From Streptomyces globisporus (GTDB lineage: Bacteria; Actinomycetota; Actinomycetes; Streptomycetales; Streptomycetaceae): a stretch of 40,865 nucleotides of DNA. The stretch lies in contig NZ_QWFA01000109.1 of NCBI RefSeq assembly GCF_003501885.1, forward strand, positions 1 through 40,865, in the 5' to 3' direction. Below, piece after piece: positions 8,359-15,182 of the stretch (positions are counted from its first letter, which is position 1; the number at the start of each line of letters is the position of its first letter). A model generated the notes under the pieces. That model was not told where the DNA came from. It was given only the letters and a program-made list of their open reading frames with translations, and did no database searches. The position numbers and the translations under genes are program-made.

Positions 8359-9042
8359 CTACCGGCGGGGGTCCGGGACGTCTGCGTAGCGCTGGATCCA
8401 CGCGTGCATCGCGATGGCCGCGGCGGCTCCGGCGTTGATGGACCGGGTCGAGCCGAACTGCGCGATCGAGCACACCGTCGTGGCGTGCTCGCGCGCCTCC
8501 TCGGTGAGGCCCGGCCCCTCCTGCCCGAACAGCAGGACGCAGCGGCGCGGCAGCTCGGTGCGCTCCAGCGGTACGGCGCCGGGGAGGTTGTCGATCCCGA
8601 TGATCGGCAGCCCCTCGGCCGCCGCCCAGGCGGTCAGGTCCGCCGTGCCGGGGTGGTGGCGCACATGCTGGTAGCGGTCGGTGACCATGGCGCCGCGCCG
8701 GTTCCAGCGCCGCCGGCCCACGATGTGGATCTCCTTGGCCAGGAAGGCGTTGGCGGTCCGAACCACCGAGCCGATGTTGAAGTCGTGGGTCCAGTTCTCC
8801 ACGGCCACGTGGAAGTCGTGCCGCCGCAGGTCGAGATCGGCGACGATCGCCTCCCGCGTCCAGTAGCGGTACGCGTCACCCACGTTGCGGCGGTCGCCCT
8901 GGGCCAGCAGCTCGGGGTCGTAGCGCTCGCCTTCGGGCCAGGGCAGCGGGTGCGGCCCGACACCGATCGGCTGGCCGTAGCCGTCGTCGTACTGGAGGGG
9001 TTCCGCCGGGGGTTCTTGGGTTCTGCCGGTCTCACTGCTCAC
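8359..9042 (-). CDS. SpoU/TrmH-family RNA 2'-O-methyltransferase
   Basis: 227 residues from a GTG at 9042. The SPOUT motifs are in order: motif 1 NWTHDFNIGSVVRTANAF (83-100), motif 2 LFGQEGPGLT (171-180) and motif 3 GSTRSINAGAAAAIAMH (197-213), which make the knotted S-adenosylmethionine site. An N-terminal stretch of about 65 residues precedes the domain. The family methylates a ribose 2'-OH in tRNA or rRNA; the target cannot be told from sequence. It converges on paaN with only three bases between the stop codons and overlaps the upstream HTTM gene by the GTGA arrangement (9039-9042), so it is the last gene of a three-gene coupled unit. Confidence 0.87.
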   Translation of the reverse strand: MSSETGRTQEPPAEPLQYDDGYGQPIGVGPHPLPWPEGERYDPELLAQGDRRNVGDAYRYWTREAIVADLDLRRHDFHVAVENWTHDFNIGSVVRTANAFLAKEIHIVGRRRWNRRGAMVTDRYQHVRHHPGTADLTAWAAAEGLPIIGIDNLPGAVPLERTELPRRCVLLFGQEGPGLTEEAREHATTVCSIAQFGSTRSINAGAAAAIAMHAWIQRYADVPDPRR

Positions 9043-10469
9043 CCGACGAGCGTATGGCCCCCGCCGCCGCCCTGGAGCCGGGGCTCGTCCCTGCCGCCGT
9101 GGCCGCCCGTGGCCGGGCCGTCCGCAGGCCGTCCGTCCGGGCCGTCCGTGCGGGCGGGCGCCCCGGGCTTCCCCGGCGTACGGGACCGGTCGGGCAGCCG
9201 GGAGAGCAGCAGTCGCCTGCCGATCGTGGCCCGGGTGCCCAGCCACACGAGGAAGGCCGTCGGCAGGAACACCGCGTCGGCCGCGATCATCGCCATGGAG
9301 AAGAAGGGCAGCCCGAGCAGCAGGGCGATCCCCGCGTGCTCGCAGATCATCACGACCAGCAGGACGTTCTTGACCCGCCGGTTGAACAGCGTGAACGGAA
9401 AGGCGACCTGGACGATGACCGTGCCGTACGTCAGCACCATCACCATCAGCCCGCTGGCGCCCAGGATGTCCGACAGGGCGGGCCACGGGGTGAAGTAGTC
9501 GAGGTTGAGCGGGTAGTAGAGCGCGGTGCCGTCCTGCCAGCGCGAGCCCTGGATCTTGTACCAGCCGGCGGTCGCGTAGATCAGGCAGACCTCGGCCATG
9601 ATCACGGCGAGCGTGGCGTTGTGCGTGAGATTGGCCAGCACGTCGAGCAGGGTGCGGGCCTCGCTGTGCCGCGCGTAGCGGTTCACGGCCCACCAGACGG
9701 CGGCGGAGATCCAGAGGATCCACAGCAGCGTCGGCAGCCACCAGGTGCCGCCGAGCGCGCCCATCAGGGTGGCCGTCGCGAGAACGGGGCCGAGGACCGC
9801 CCAGAGCACCGGACCCACGATGTCCCGGAGGGGCGGCAGACCCTCGGCGGCACGCTGCGCGTTGCGCGCCGAGCGCCGGGCGTCGAGCGACCAGACCTGG
9901 GCGCAGCGCGTCAGCACCAGGTAGATCGCCATGAGGTGGACGACGTTGTCGCCACCGTCACCCATGAAGATGCTGCGGTTCTGCACCGAGAGCACGCCGA
10001 CCATGAAGAGGACGGACATGGTCCGGGTCCGCCAGCCGACCATCAGCGCCGCCGCGGACAGCAGCGTGAGGACGTACACCGCCTCGAACCAGAGCGTGCT
10101 GTCGGTCCACATCAGGACGGAGAAGGCCCCGTTGCCGTCCGTGAGCTGGCGGGCCAGGTCCCAGTGCCACGGGCCGTCCGGGCCGTACAGCTCATGGCGG
10201 TGCGGCAGCTCGCGCAGCAGGAAGAAGAGGTAGGTGGCGGCGAAACCGATCCGGACGACAGCGCTCTGGTACGGGCCGAGGGCCGAGGCGGTGACCCGCT
10301 GAAGGCCACGGGCCAGACCGCCGCCGGGGCCACCGGGGCCCGGAGGCCGGAGCCCGGTCGGCTGCGGTCGGGTCGGCTGCGCAGCCGGGTCCTGCCAGGC
10401 ATGGTTCTGCGGGGCCCGGTTCTGCGGGTTCTGCGGGTTCTGCGGGTTCTGCGGTGAGGGGATGGTCAC
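9039..10469 (-). CDS. HTTM-domain membrane protein (vitamin K-dependent gamma-carboxylase-like)
   Basis: 476 residues from a GTG at 10469. The N-terminus is a PQN repeat (residues about 5-17) encoded by a 9-bp tandem repeat, followed by a Pro-rich tail. Then come several hydrophobic helices typical of HTTM proteins (YQSAVVRIGFAATYLFFLL, LMVGWRTRTMSVLFMVG, NATLAVIMAEVCLIYATAGW, LMVMVLTYGTVIVQVAFP) and the motif NLDYFTPWPALS. HTTM proteins share a membrane fold with gamma-glutamyl carboxylases and Bacillus SdpB, but their reaction is generally unknown. The start overlaps the stop of the DUF5819 gene (GTGA) and its stop overlaps the TrmH start. The disordered C-terminus is Gly/Arg/Asp-rich. Confidence 0.85.
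   Translation of the reverse strand: MTIPSPQNPQNPQNPQNRAPQNHAWQDPAAQPTRPQPTGLRPPGPGGPGGGLARGLQRVTASALGPYQSAVVRIGFAATYLFFLLRELPHRHELYGPDGPWHWDLARQLTDGNGAFSVLMWTDSTLWFEAVYVLTLLSAAALMVGWRTRTMSVLFMVGVLSVQNRSIFMGDGGDNVVHLMAIYLVLTRCAQVWSLDARRSARNAQRAAEGLPPLRDIVGPVLWAVLGPVLATATLMGALGGTWWLPTLLWILWISAAVWWAVNRYARHSEARTLLDVLANLTHNATLAVIMAEVCLIYATAGWYKIQGSRWQDGTALYYPLNLDYFTPWPALSDILGASGLMVMVLTYGTVIVQVAFPFTLFNRRVKNVLLVVMICEHAGIALLLGLPFFSMAMIAADAVFLPTAFLVWLGTRATIGRRLLLSRLPDRSRTPGKPGAPARTDGPDGRPADGPATGGHGGRDEPRLQGGGGGHTLVG
10419..10454 (-). repeat. 9-bp tandem repeat (four copies) encoding PQN
   Basis: The unit GTTCTGCGG (plus strand) is repeated four times without mismatch. On the coding strand it gives Pro-Gln-Asn repeats at the N-terminus of the HTTM protein. 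The unit length is a multiple of three, so copy-number change keeps the frame. Confidence 0.9.
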
Positions 10470-11308
10470 TGGTTCGCCTCCGCACGCGCCGCGTCCCGGT
10501 ACTGTGCCGCCGCGTCCTCGGGAAGATCGTCGGGGGTCACGGTCCACCAGGGGAGGACGCGGTAGGCCGGCCGGGTGCTGATCTTCTCGGTGCTCCACGG
10601 GGGCGGGGCGATGGAGCTGGTGGCGGAGCGGAGCTGGATGCGTTCGATCGTGCCGCCGTAGTCGCGCTCGCTCAGCCGCAACATCGCGATGCGCCGCACG
10701 TAGCGCTCGGAGAGATCCCCGCGCAGGCCGTTGGGGCGGTTCTCGCTGTCGTGGGAGTTGACGTAGAAGTCCCAGCCCCGGCGGAGCTCGTTCTGGTCCA
10801 CATGGCTGGGGAAGAGGTTGCCGCGTATCCCCTTGGCGTCCTCGTGGGTCAGGTTCATCCACCGGGTGGTGCGGCGGCCGTCGGCGTCGACCACTTCGGC
10901 CCGCACATGGACGGCGACGTTCTGCTGGAGCGGGTTGGGGGCGAAGAGCTTCCAGTTCTGCTCGAACTCCGGGTAGATCCAGCGGTCGACCGTCTTCCCG
11001 TGCTCCTTGGTCAGCGTGTTGGACGGGGCGACGTGCAGGAACACCATGGCCACCTGGGTGCAGGCGAGCAGCCCGATCAGGGACAGTGCCAGGGCCGCGA
11101 CCACCTGGTACGGAGTCGAGAGCCCGGCTATGCCCCGGCCGGTGACCGAGGGATCCGGCACCGGCGACGAGGGCGTCGGGGGCGTGGGGACCGCATGGTC
11201 CGGCGGTATGGCTTCGGAGGTCTCCCGCGCTTCCGCCGACCGGTTCAACGCCTGCGGCCAGGCGCCCTTCCCCCCGCCCGCAGAGCTCCTGTCGTGGTCC
11301 GAATCCAT
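10466..11308 (-). CDS. DUF5819-family membrane-anchored protein
   Basis: 280 residues from ATG 11308; a GTG at 11335 would add nine residues, and neither has a strong ribosome-binding site. The N-terminal about 65 residues are polar and cytoplasmic. One transmembrane segment (YQVVAALALSLIGLLACTQV) follows, then a C-terminal soluble domain with the family motif NWKLFAPNPLQQN and charged blocks around WMNLTHEDAKGIRGNLFP. No catalytic residues can be named. Its TGA overlaps the HTTM start, so the two are made together and probably form a membrane complex (inference). The pairing resembles the SdpA/SdpB arrangement, in which a WxxFxxxP-type protein works with an HTTM partner. Confidence 0.75.
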   Translation of the reverse strand: MDSDHDRSSAGGGKGAWPQALNRSAEARETSEAIPPDHAVPTPPTPSSPVPDPSVTGRGIAGLSTPYQVVAALALSLIGLLACTQVAMVFLHVAPSNTLTKEHGKTVDRWIYPEFEQNWKLFAPNPLQQNVAVHVRAEVVDADGRRTTRWMNLTHEDAKGIRGNLFPSHVDQNELRRGWDFYVNSHDSENRPNGLRGDLSERYVRRIAMLRLSERDYGGTIERIQLRSATSSIAPPPWSTEKISTRPAYRVLPWWTVTPDDLPEDAAAQYRDAARAEANQ

Positions 11309-11339
11309 CCCGCCCCGCTCACCGTCGATCACCACTCAG

Positions 11340-11348
11340 TTATCCACA
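11340..11348 (+). promoter_or_regulatory. Perfect DnaA box TTATCCACA upstream of paaA
   Basis: Exact match to the general bacterial DnaA box in the DUF5819/paaA divergent spacer, 45 bp before the TetR operator. Confidence 0.55.
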
Positions 11349-11351
11349 GGG

Positions 11352-11381
11352 TTGACACCCTACGGGCCTCCGACTCACCAT
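11352..11381 (+). promoter_or_regulatory. Candidate paaA promoter
   Basis: TTGACA at 11352-11357 matches a -35 consensus; the best -10 at 18-bp spacing is CACCAT (11376-11381), a weak match. The operator would lie just downstream, near the expected transcription start. Confidence 0.35.
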
Positions 11382-11393
11382 TGAAGTCAAGGA

Positions 11394-11407
11394 ACCGAAC
11401 GATCGGT
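11394..11407. promoter_or_regulatory. PaaR-type TetR operator copy 3 (paaABCDE)
   Basis: ACCGAACGATCGGT is the exact reverse complement of the 6587-6600 site, and identity extends to 18 bp (11393-11410). It lies 16 bp before the paaA ATG, where a bound repressor would block initiation or early elongation. Confidence 0.75.
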
Positions 11408-11423
11408 CGGTAGGGAGCCCGGT

Positions 11424-12533
11424 ATGGCGGCAGTGACTGCGCACCAGACGACGCAGAAGACGCTCGGCACGGCGAATGCGGCGGGCGGAGCGGGGTCGAC
11501 GGCTGCGGCGGGTGAGACGGACGCGGCCACCGCGGACCATCTCGCGGCCTTCGACGCGGCCGTGGCGGCGGACGAGCGGATCGAGCCGCGCGACTGGATG
11601 CCGGACGCCTATCGGGCGACGCTGATCCGCCAGATGGCCCAGCACGCCCACTCGGAGATCATCGGCATGCAGCCCGAGGCCAACTGGATCACCCGGGCGC
11701 CCTCGCTGCGCCGCAAGGCGATCCTCATGGCCAAGGTGCAGGACGAGGCGGGCCACGGCCTGTATCTCTACAGCGCCGCCGAGACCCTGGGCACCAGCCG
11801 CGAGGAGCTGCTCGACAAGCTCCACGCGGGCCGCCAGCGCTATTCGTCGATCTTCAACTACCCCACGCTGACCTGGGCCGACGTCGGCGCCATCGGCTGG
11901 CTGGTGGACGGCGCTGCGATCACCAACCAGGTGCCGCTCTGCCGCTGCTCCTACGGCCCCTACGCCCGCGCGATGGTCCGTATCTGCAAGGAGGAGTCCT
12001 TCCACCAACGCCAGGGGTACGAGCTGCTGCTCGCCCTCAGCCGGGGCACCGAGGCCCAGCACGCCATGGCCCAGGACGCGGTGAACCGCTGGTGGTGGCC
12101 CTCCTTGATGATGTTCGGCCCGCCCGACGACGCCTCGTCGCACTCCGAGCAGTCCATGGCCTGGAAGATCAAGCGGCACTCCAACGACGAGCTGCGCCGA
12201 CGCTTCGTCGACATCTGCGTGCCCCAGGCCGAAGCGCTGGGCCTGGAGCTCCCGGACCCCGACATCCGGTGGAACGAGGAGCTGGGCGGCCACGACTTCG
12301 GCGCGATCGACTGGTCGGAGTTCCAGGAGGTCCTCAAGGGCAACGGCCCCTGCAACGAACAGCGGATCACCCAGCGGCGCAAGGCCCACGAGGAAGGTGC
12401 CTGGGTCCGGGACGCGGCTGCCGCGTACGCCGCCAAGCACGCCCCGGCACAGACATCAGCATCGGCATCGGCATCGGCATCGGCATCGGCACAGACCAGC
12501 GCGTCCGCGCAGCATGTGGAGGAGACGGCATGA
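11424..12533 (+). CDS. paaA: Phenylacetyl-CoA 1,2-epoxidase catalytic subunit PaaA
   Basis: 369 residues; family members are usually near 310-330, the excess being a low-complexity N-terminal extension (about 38 residues) and a Ser-Ala repeat tail. The ferritin-like diiron core shows its carboxylate/histidine ligand regions: E78 (HSEII), E108 and H111 (DEAGH), and the EESFH motif around E190/E191 and H194. It catalyses O2-dependent epoxidation of the phenylacetyl-CoA ring, the committing step of the Paa pathway. ATG 11424 follows TAGGGAG. It is first in paaABCDE, with a TetR operator immediately upstream. The tail at residues about 345-357 is encoded by a hexanucleotide repeat. Confidence 0.95.
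   Translation: MAAVTAHQTTQKTLGTANAAGGAGSTAAAGETDAATADHLAAFDAAVAADERIEPRDWMPDAYRATLIRQMAQHAHSEIIGMQPEANWITRAPSLRRKAILMAKVQDEAGHGLYLYSAAETLGTSREELLDKLHAGRQRYSSIFNYPTLTWADVGAIGWLVDGAAITNQVPLCRCSYGPYARAMVRICKEESFHQRQGYELLLALSRGTEAQHAMAQDAVNRWWWPSLMMFGPPDDASSHSEQSMAWKIKRHSNDELRRRFVDICVPQAEALGLELPDPDIRWNEELGGHDFGAIDWSEFQEVLKGNGPCNEQRITQRRKAHEEGAWVRDAAAAYAAKHAPAQTSASASASASASAQTSASAQHVEETA
12459..12488 (+). repeat. Hexanucleotide tandem repeat GCATCG x5 in paaA
   Basis: Five perfect copies of GCATCG encode alternating Ser-Ala in the C-terminal tail of PaaA. A repeat in units of six keeps the reading frame when it expands or contracts, so length polymorphism in the tail is likely. Confidence 0.9.
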
Positions 12534-12820
12534 GCAGCTCGACCGACTGGCCTCTGTGGGAGGTGTTCGTGCGTTCCCGGCGCGGACTGTCCCACACCCA
12601 CGCGGGCAGCCTGCACGCGCCGGACGCCGAGATGGCCCTGCGCAACGCCCGCGACCTCTACACCCGCCGCTCGGAGGGCGTCTCGATCTGGGTGGTCCCG
12701 TCCACCGCGATCACCGCCTCCTCCCCCGACGAGAAGGACTCCTTCTTCGAGCCGGCCGGTGACAAGCCCTACCGCCACCCGACGTTCTACGAGATCCCGG
12801 ACGGGGTGAAGCACCTGTGA
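12530..12820 (+). CDS. paaB: Phenylacetyl-CoA epoxidase subunit PaaB
   Basis: 96 residues, the family length. It has the conserved opening WPLWEVFVRSRRGLSHTHAG (8-27) and HAPDAEMALRNARDLYTRR, ending with YRHPTFYEIP. PaaB is a small non-catalytic subunit that bridges PaaA-PaaC units in the epoxidase. ATG 12530 overlaps the paaA TGA (ATGA), and the stop overlaps the paaC GTG, so translation is coupled. Confidence 0.95.
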   Translation: MSSSTDWPLWEVFVRSRRGLSHTHAGSLHAPDAEMALRNARDLYTRRSEGVSIWVVPSTAITASSPDEKDSFFEPAGDKPYRHPTFYEIPDGVKHL

Positions 12821-13533
12821 GCGCCGCACTCGCCCTCGGCGACGACGCGCTGGTGCTCTCGCACCGGCTGGGGGAGTGGGCCGGTCACGCCCCCGTCCTG
12901 GAGGAGGAGGTGGCGCTCGCCAACATCGCCCTGGACCTGCTGGGGCAGGCGCGGGTGCTGCTCTCGCTCGTCGGCGACGAGGACGAGCTGGCCTACCTCC
13001 GCGAGGAGCGTGCCTTCCGCAACCTCCAGCTGGTCGAGCAGCCGAACGGGGACTTCGCCCACACCATCGCCCGGCAGCTCTACTTCTCGGTGTATCAGCA
13101 CCTGCTGTACGAGCGACTGGCGGCCGGGGACGGCGAGTTCGCCGGTCTGGCGGCCAAGGCCGTGAAGGAGGTGGCCTACCACCGTGACCACGCCGAGCAG
13201 TGGGTTCTGCGGCTCGGGGACGGCACCGAGGAGAGCCACGGCCGGATGCAGAGCGGCCTGGACGCGCTGTGGCGGTTCACCGGCGAGATGTTCCAGCCGG
13301 TCGAAGGGCTCGATTCCGCGGAGTCCGGTGTCGACTGGCAGGCGCTGGAGAGCAGTTGGCTCGCCGCCGTCACCGACGTCGTCGAGCGCGCCACCCTGAC
13401 TCTCCCCGCGGGCCCGCGGACCGGGGGCTGGGCGGCGGGCGCGGGCCGACAGGGCCTGCACACCGAGCCGTTCGGCCGCATGATCGCCGAGATGCAGCAC
13501 CTGCACCGCAGTCACCCGGGGGCGTCATGGTGA
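12817..13533 (+). CDS. paaC: Phenylacetyl-CoA epoxidase structural subunit PaaC
   Basis: 238 residues, a ferritin-like helical protein that pairs with PaaA. The family core LEEEVALANIALDLLGQAR, DFAHTIARQLYFSVYQ and KEVAYHRDHAEQWVLRLGDG is intact. GTG 12817 overlaps the paaB stop. In known systems PaaC lacks a functional diiron site and is needed for PaaA stability and substrate binding. Confidence 0.94.
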   Translation: MSAALALGDDALVLSHRLGEWAGHAPVLEEEVALANIALDLLGQARVLLSLVGDEDELAYLREERAFRNLQLVEQPNGDFAHTIARQLYFSVYQHLLYERLAAGDGEFAGLAAKAVKEVAYHRDHAEQWVLRLGDGTEESHGRMQSGLDALWRFTGEMFQPVEGLDSAESGVDWQALESSWLAAVTDVVERATLTLPAGPRTGGWAAGAGRQGLHTEPFGRMIAEMQHLHRSHPGASW

Positions 13534-14024
13534 CCGAGACGCTGCTGGAGGCGGAGCTGCGCGAGCTGGCCGGCTCCGTGCCCGACCCCGAGCTCCCCGT
13601 GCTGACCCTGGCGGAGCTGGGCGTCCTGCGGGATGTCCAGGTGGAGGGGCCGGGCCGGGTGACCGTTCGGCTCACCCCGACGTACACCGGCTGCCCGGCG
13701 ATCGAGACGATGTCCGCCGATATCGAGCGGGTGCTCCACGACCACGGCGTGCCGGAGGTATCCGTGGTCACGGTCCTGGCCCCGGCCTGGTCGACGGACG
13801 ACATCAGTGCCGAAGGGCGCCGCAAGCTCGCGGAGTTCGGCATAGCGCCACCGCGCGCCCACAGGACCGACGGCGGCCCCGTGCCGCTGACGCTCTCGGT
13901 GCGCTGCCCGCACTGCGGCTCAACGGACACGGAGCTGCTCAGCCGGTTCTCCTCCACGGCGTGCAAGGCCCTGCGCCGCTGCGTCGCCTGCCGTGAACCG
14001 TTCGACCACTTCAAGGAGTTGTAG
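13527..14024 (+). CDS. paaD: PaaD, Fe-S assembly-type factor for the epoxidase
   Basis: 165 residues. The N-terminal MIP18/DUF59 domain carries DPELPVL (20-26) and the TGCPA motif with C56. A C-terminal zinc-ribbon-like part has C127, C130, C146, C152 and C155. PaaD is thought to help insert Fe-S or diiron centres into the epoxidase. The start is ATG 13527 or GTG 13530; both overlap the paaC stop. Confidence 0.93.
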   Translation: MVTETLLEAELRELAGSVPDPELPVLTLAELGVLRDVQVEGPGRVTVRLTPTYTGCPAIETMSADIERVLHDHGVPEVSVVTVLAPAWSTDDISAEGRRKLAEFGIAPPRAHRTDGGPVPLTLSVRCPHCGSTDTELLSRFSSTACKALRRCVACREPFDHFKEL

Positions 14025-15083
14025 ATGTTCCATCCGCTCCGGGTCAGCGCGATCGAACGGATCACGGACGACGCGGTGGCCGTGACCCTCGCCGTGCCGG
14101 CCGAGCTGCGCGAGACCTTCCGCCACACCCCCGGCCAGCATCTGAACGTGCGCTACAGCGTGGACGGCCAGGAGGTCCGCCGTTCGTACTCGATCTGCGC
14201 ACCGGCCACCGAGCAGCCCGGCGAACCGGTGCTGCGGGTGGGCATCCGCATGGTCGAGGGCGGGGCGTTCTCCACGTACGCCCTGAAGGAGCTGGCCGTC
14301 GGGGACCAGGTGGAGGCCATGCCTCCGATGGGCCGCTTCGTCCTGAAGCCGCGCCCGGGCCTCTTCGCGGCGGTGGTCGGCGGCAGCGGCATCACCCCGG
14401 TGCTGTCGATGGCGGCCACCCTGCTCGACCGGGAGCCGACGGCCCGGTTCTGTCTGGTCCGCAGCGACCGCACGGCGGCCTCGACGATGTTCCTCGACGA
14501 GGTGGCCGACCTCAAGGACCGCTATCCGGACCGCTTCCAGCTGGTCACCGCGCTCTCCCGGGAGGAGCAGTCGGCCGGGCTCCCTTCCGGGCGGCTGGAC
14601 ACCGAACGGCTCACGGGCCTGCTGCCCGCCGTGCTCCCGGTCGCGGAGGTGGACGGCTGGTTCCTGTGCGGGCCGCTCGGCCTCGTACGGGGCACGGAGA
14701 AGGCCCTCAAGGCGCTCGGCGTCGACCGTTCCCGGGTCCACCAGGAGATCTTCCACGTCGACGAGGGCCCCGCCGATGTGACGGTGGCCAAGGTCGCCGC
14801 CCCGTCCGACTCGGTGCTGACGGCCACCCTTCACGGCCGCTCGGGCAGCTGGCCCGTGGAGAACGCGGAATCCCTGCTGGAGACGGTGCTGCGAAGCCGC
14901 TCGGACGCTCCGTACGCGTGCAAGGGCGGGGTCTGCGGGACCTGCCGGGCGTTCCTCGTCTCGGGCGAGGTCCGGATGGATCGCAACTTCGCCCTGGAAC
15001 CGGAGGAGACGGATGCGGGCTTCGTGCTGGCCTGCCAGTCGCATCCGCTCACCCCGGAGGTGGAGCTGGACTTCGACCGCTGA
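14025..15083 (+). CDS. paaE: Phenylacetyl-CoA epoxidase reductase PaaE
   Basis: 352 residues, directly abutting paaD (stop and ATG are contiguous). Domain order is an FAD-binding barrel with RSYSIC (53-58), an NAD(P)-binding domain with GGSGITPV (119-126), and a C-terminal plant-type [2Fe-2S] ferredoxin with C299, C304, C307 and C337. It passes electrons from NADPH via FAD and the cluster to PaaA. It is the last gene of the coupled paaABCDE operon; paaK, paaF, paaG, paaH and paaJ are not in the window. Confidence 0.95.
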   Translation: MFHPLRVSAIERITDDAVAVTLAVPAELRETFRHTPGQHLNVRYSVDGQEVRRSYSICAPATEQPGEPVLRVGIRMVEGGAFSTYALKELAVGDQVEAMPPMGRFVLKPRPGLFAAVVGGSGITPVLSMAATLLDREPTARFCLVRSDRTAASTMFLDEVADLKDRYPDRFQLVTALSREEQSAGLPSGRLDTERLTGLLPAVLPVAEVDGWFLCGPLGLVRGTEKALKALGVDRSRVHQEIFHVDEGPADVTVAKVAAPSDSVLTATLHGRSGSWPVENAESLLETVLRSRSDAPYACKGGVCGTCRAFLVSGEVRMDRNFALEPEETDAGFVLACQSHPLTPEVELDFDR

Positions 15084-15122
15084 GGCCCCGGCGGACCGCC
15101 GCACTGTTCCCTTCCCATCCCG

Positions 15123-15136
15123 TAGAACCTGTTCTA
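15123..15136. promoter_or_regulatory. KstR-type operator TAGAACCTGTTCTA
   Basis: A perfect 14-bp palindrome (TAGAAC-CT-GTTCTA) that fits the mycobacterial KstR consensus TNNAACNNGTTNNA exactly. It lies 47 bp before the acyl-CoA dehydrogenase start and is unlike the operators of the preceding paa operon. Confidence 0.7.
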
Positions 15137-15139
15137 TCT

Positions 15140-15152
15140 TGACGACCCGTCA
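15140..15152. promoter_or_regulatory. Second dyad TGACG-N3-CGTCA before the acyl-CoA dehydrogenase
   Basis: TGACG and CGTCA are separated by three bases; the palindrome AGCTAGCT (15152-15159) overlaps its end. The TTGACG at 15139-15144 could act as a -35 element. Function unknown. Confidence 0.4.
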
Positions 15153-15182
15153 GCTAGCTCAGGTCAACGAGAGGCTGGGACA

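Noticed and set aside
10419..10454. Possible CRISPR-like repeat
   Set aside because: Units are 9 bp, contiguous, without spacers and inside a coding frame.
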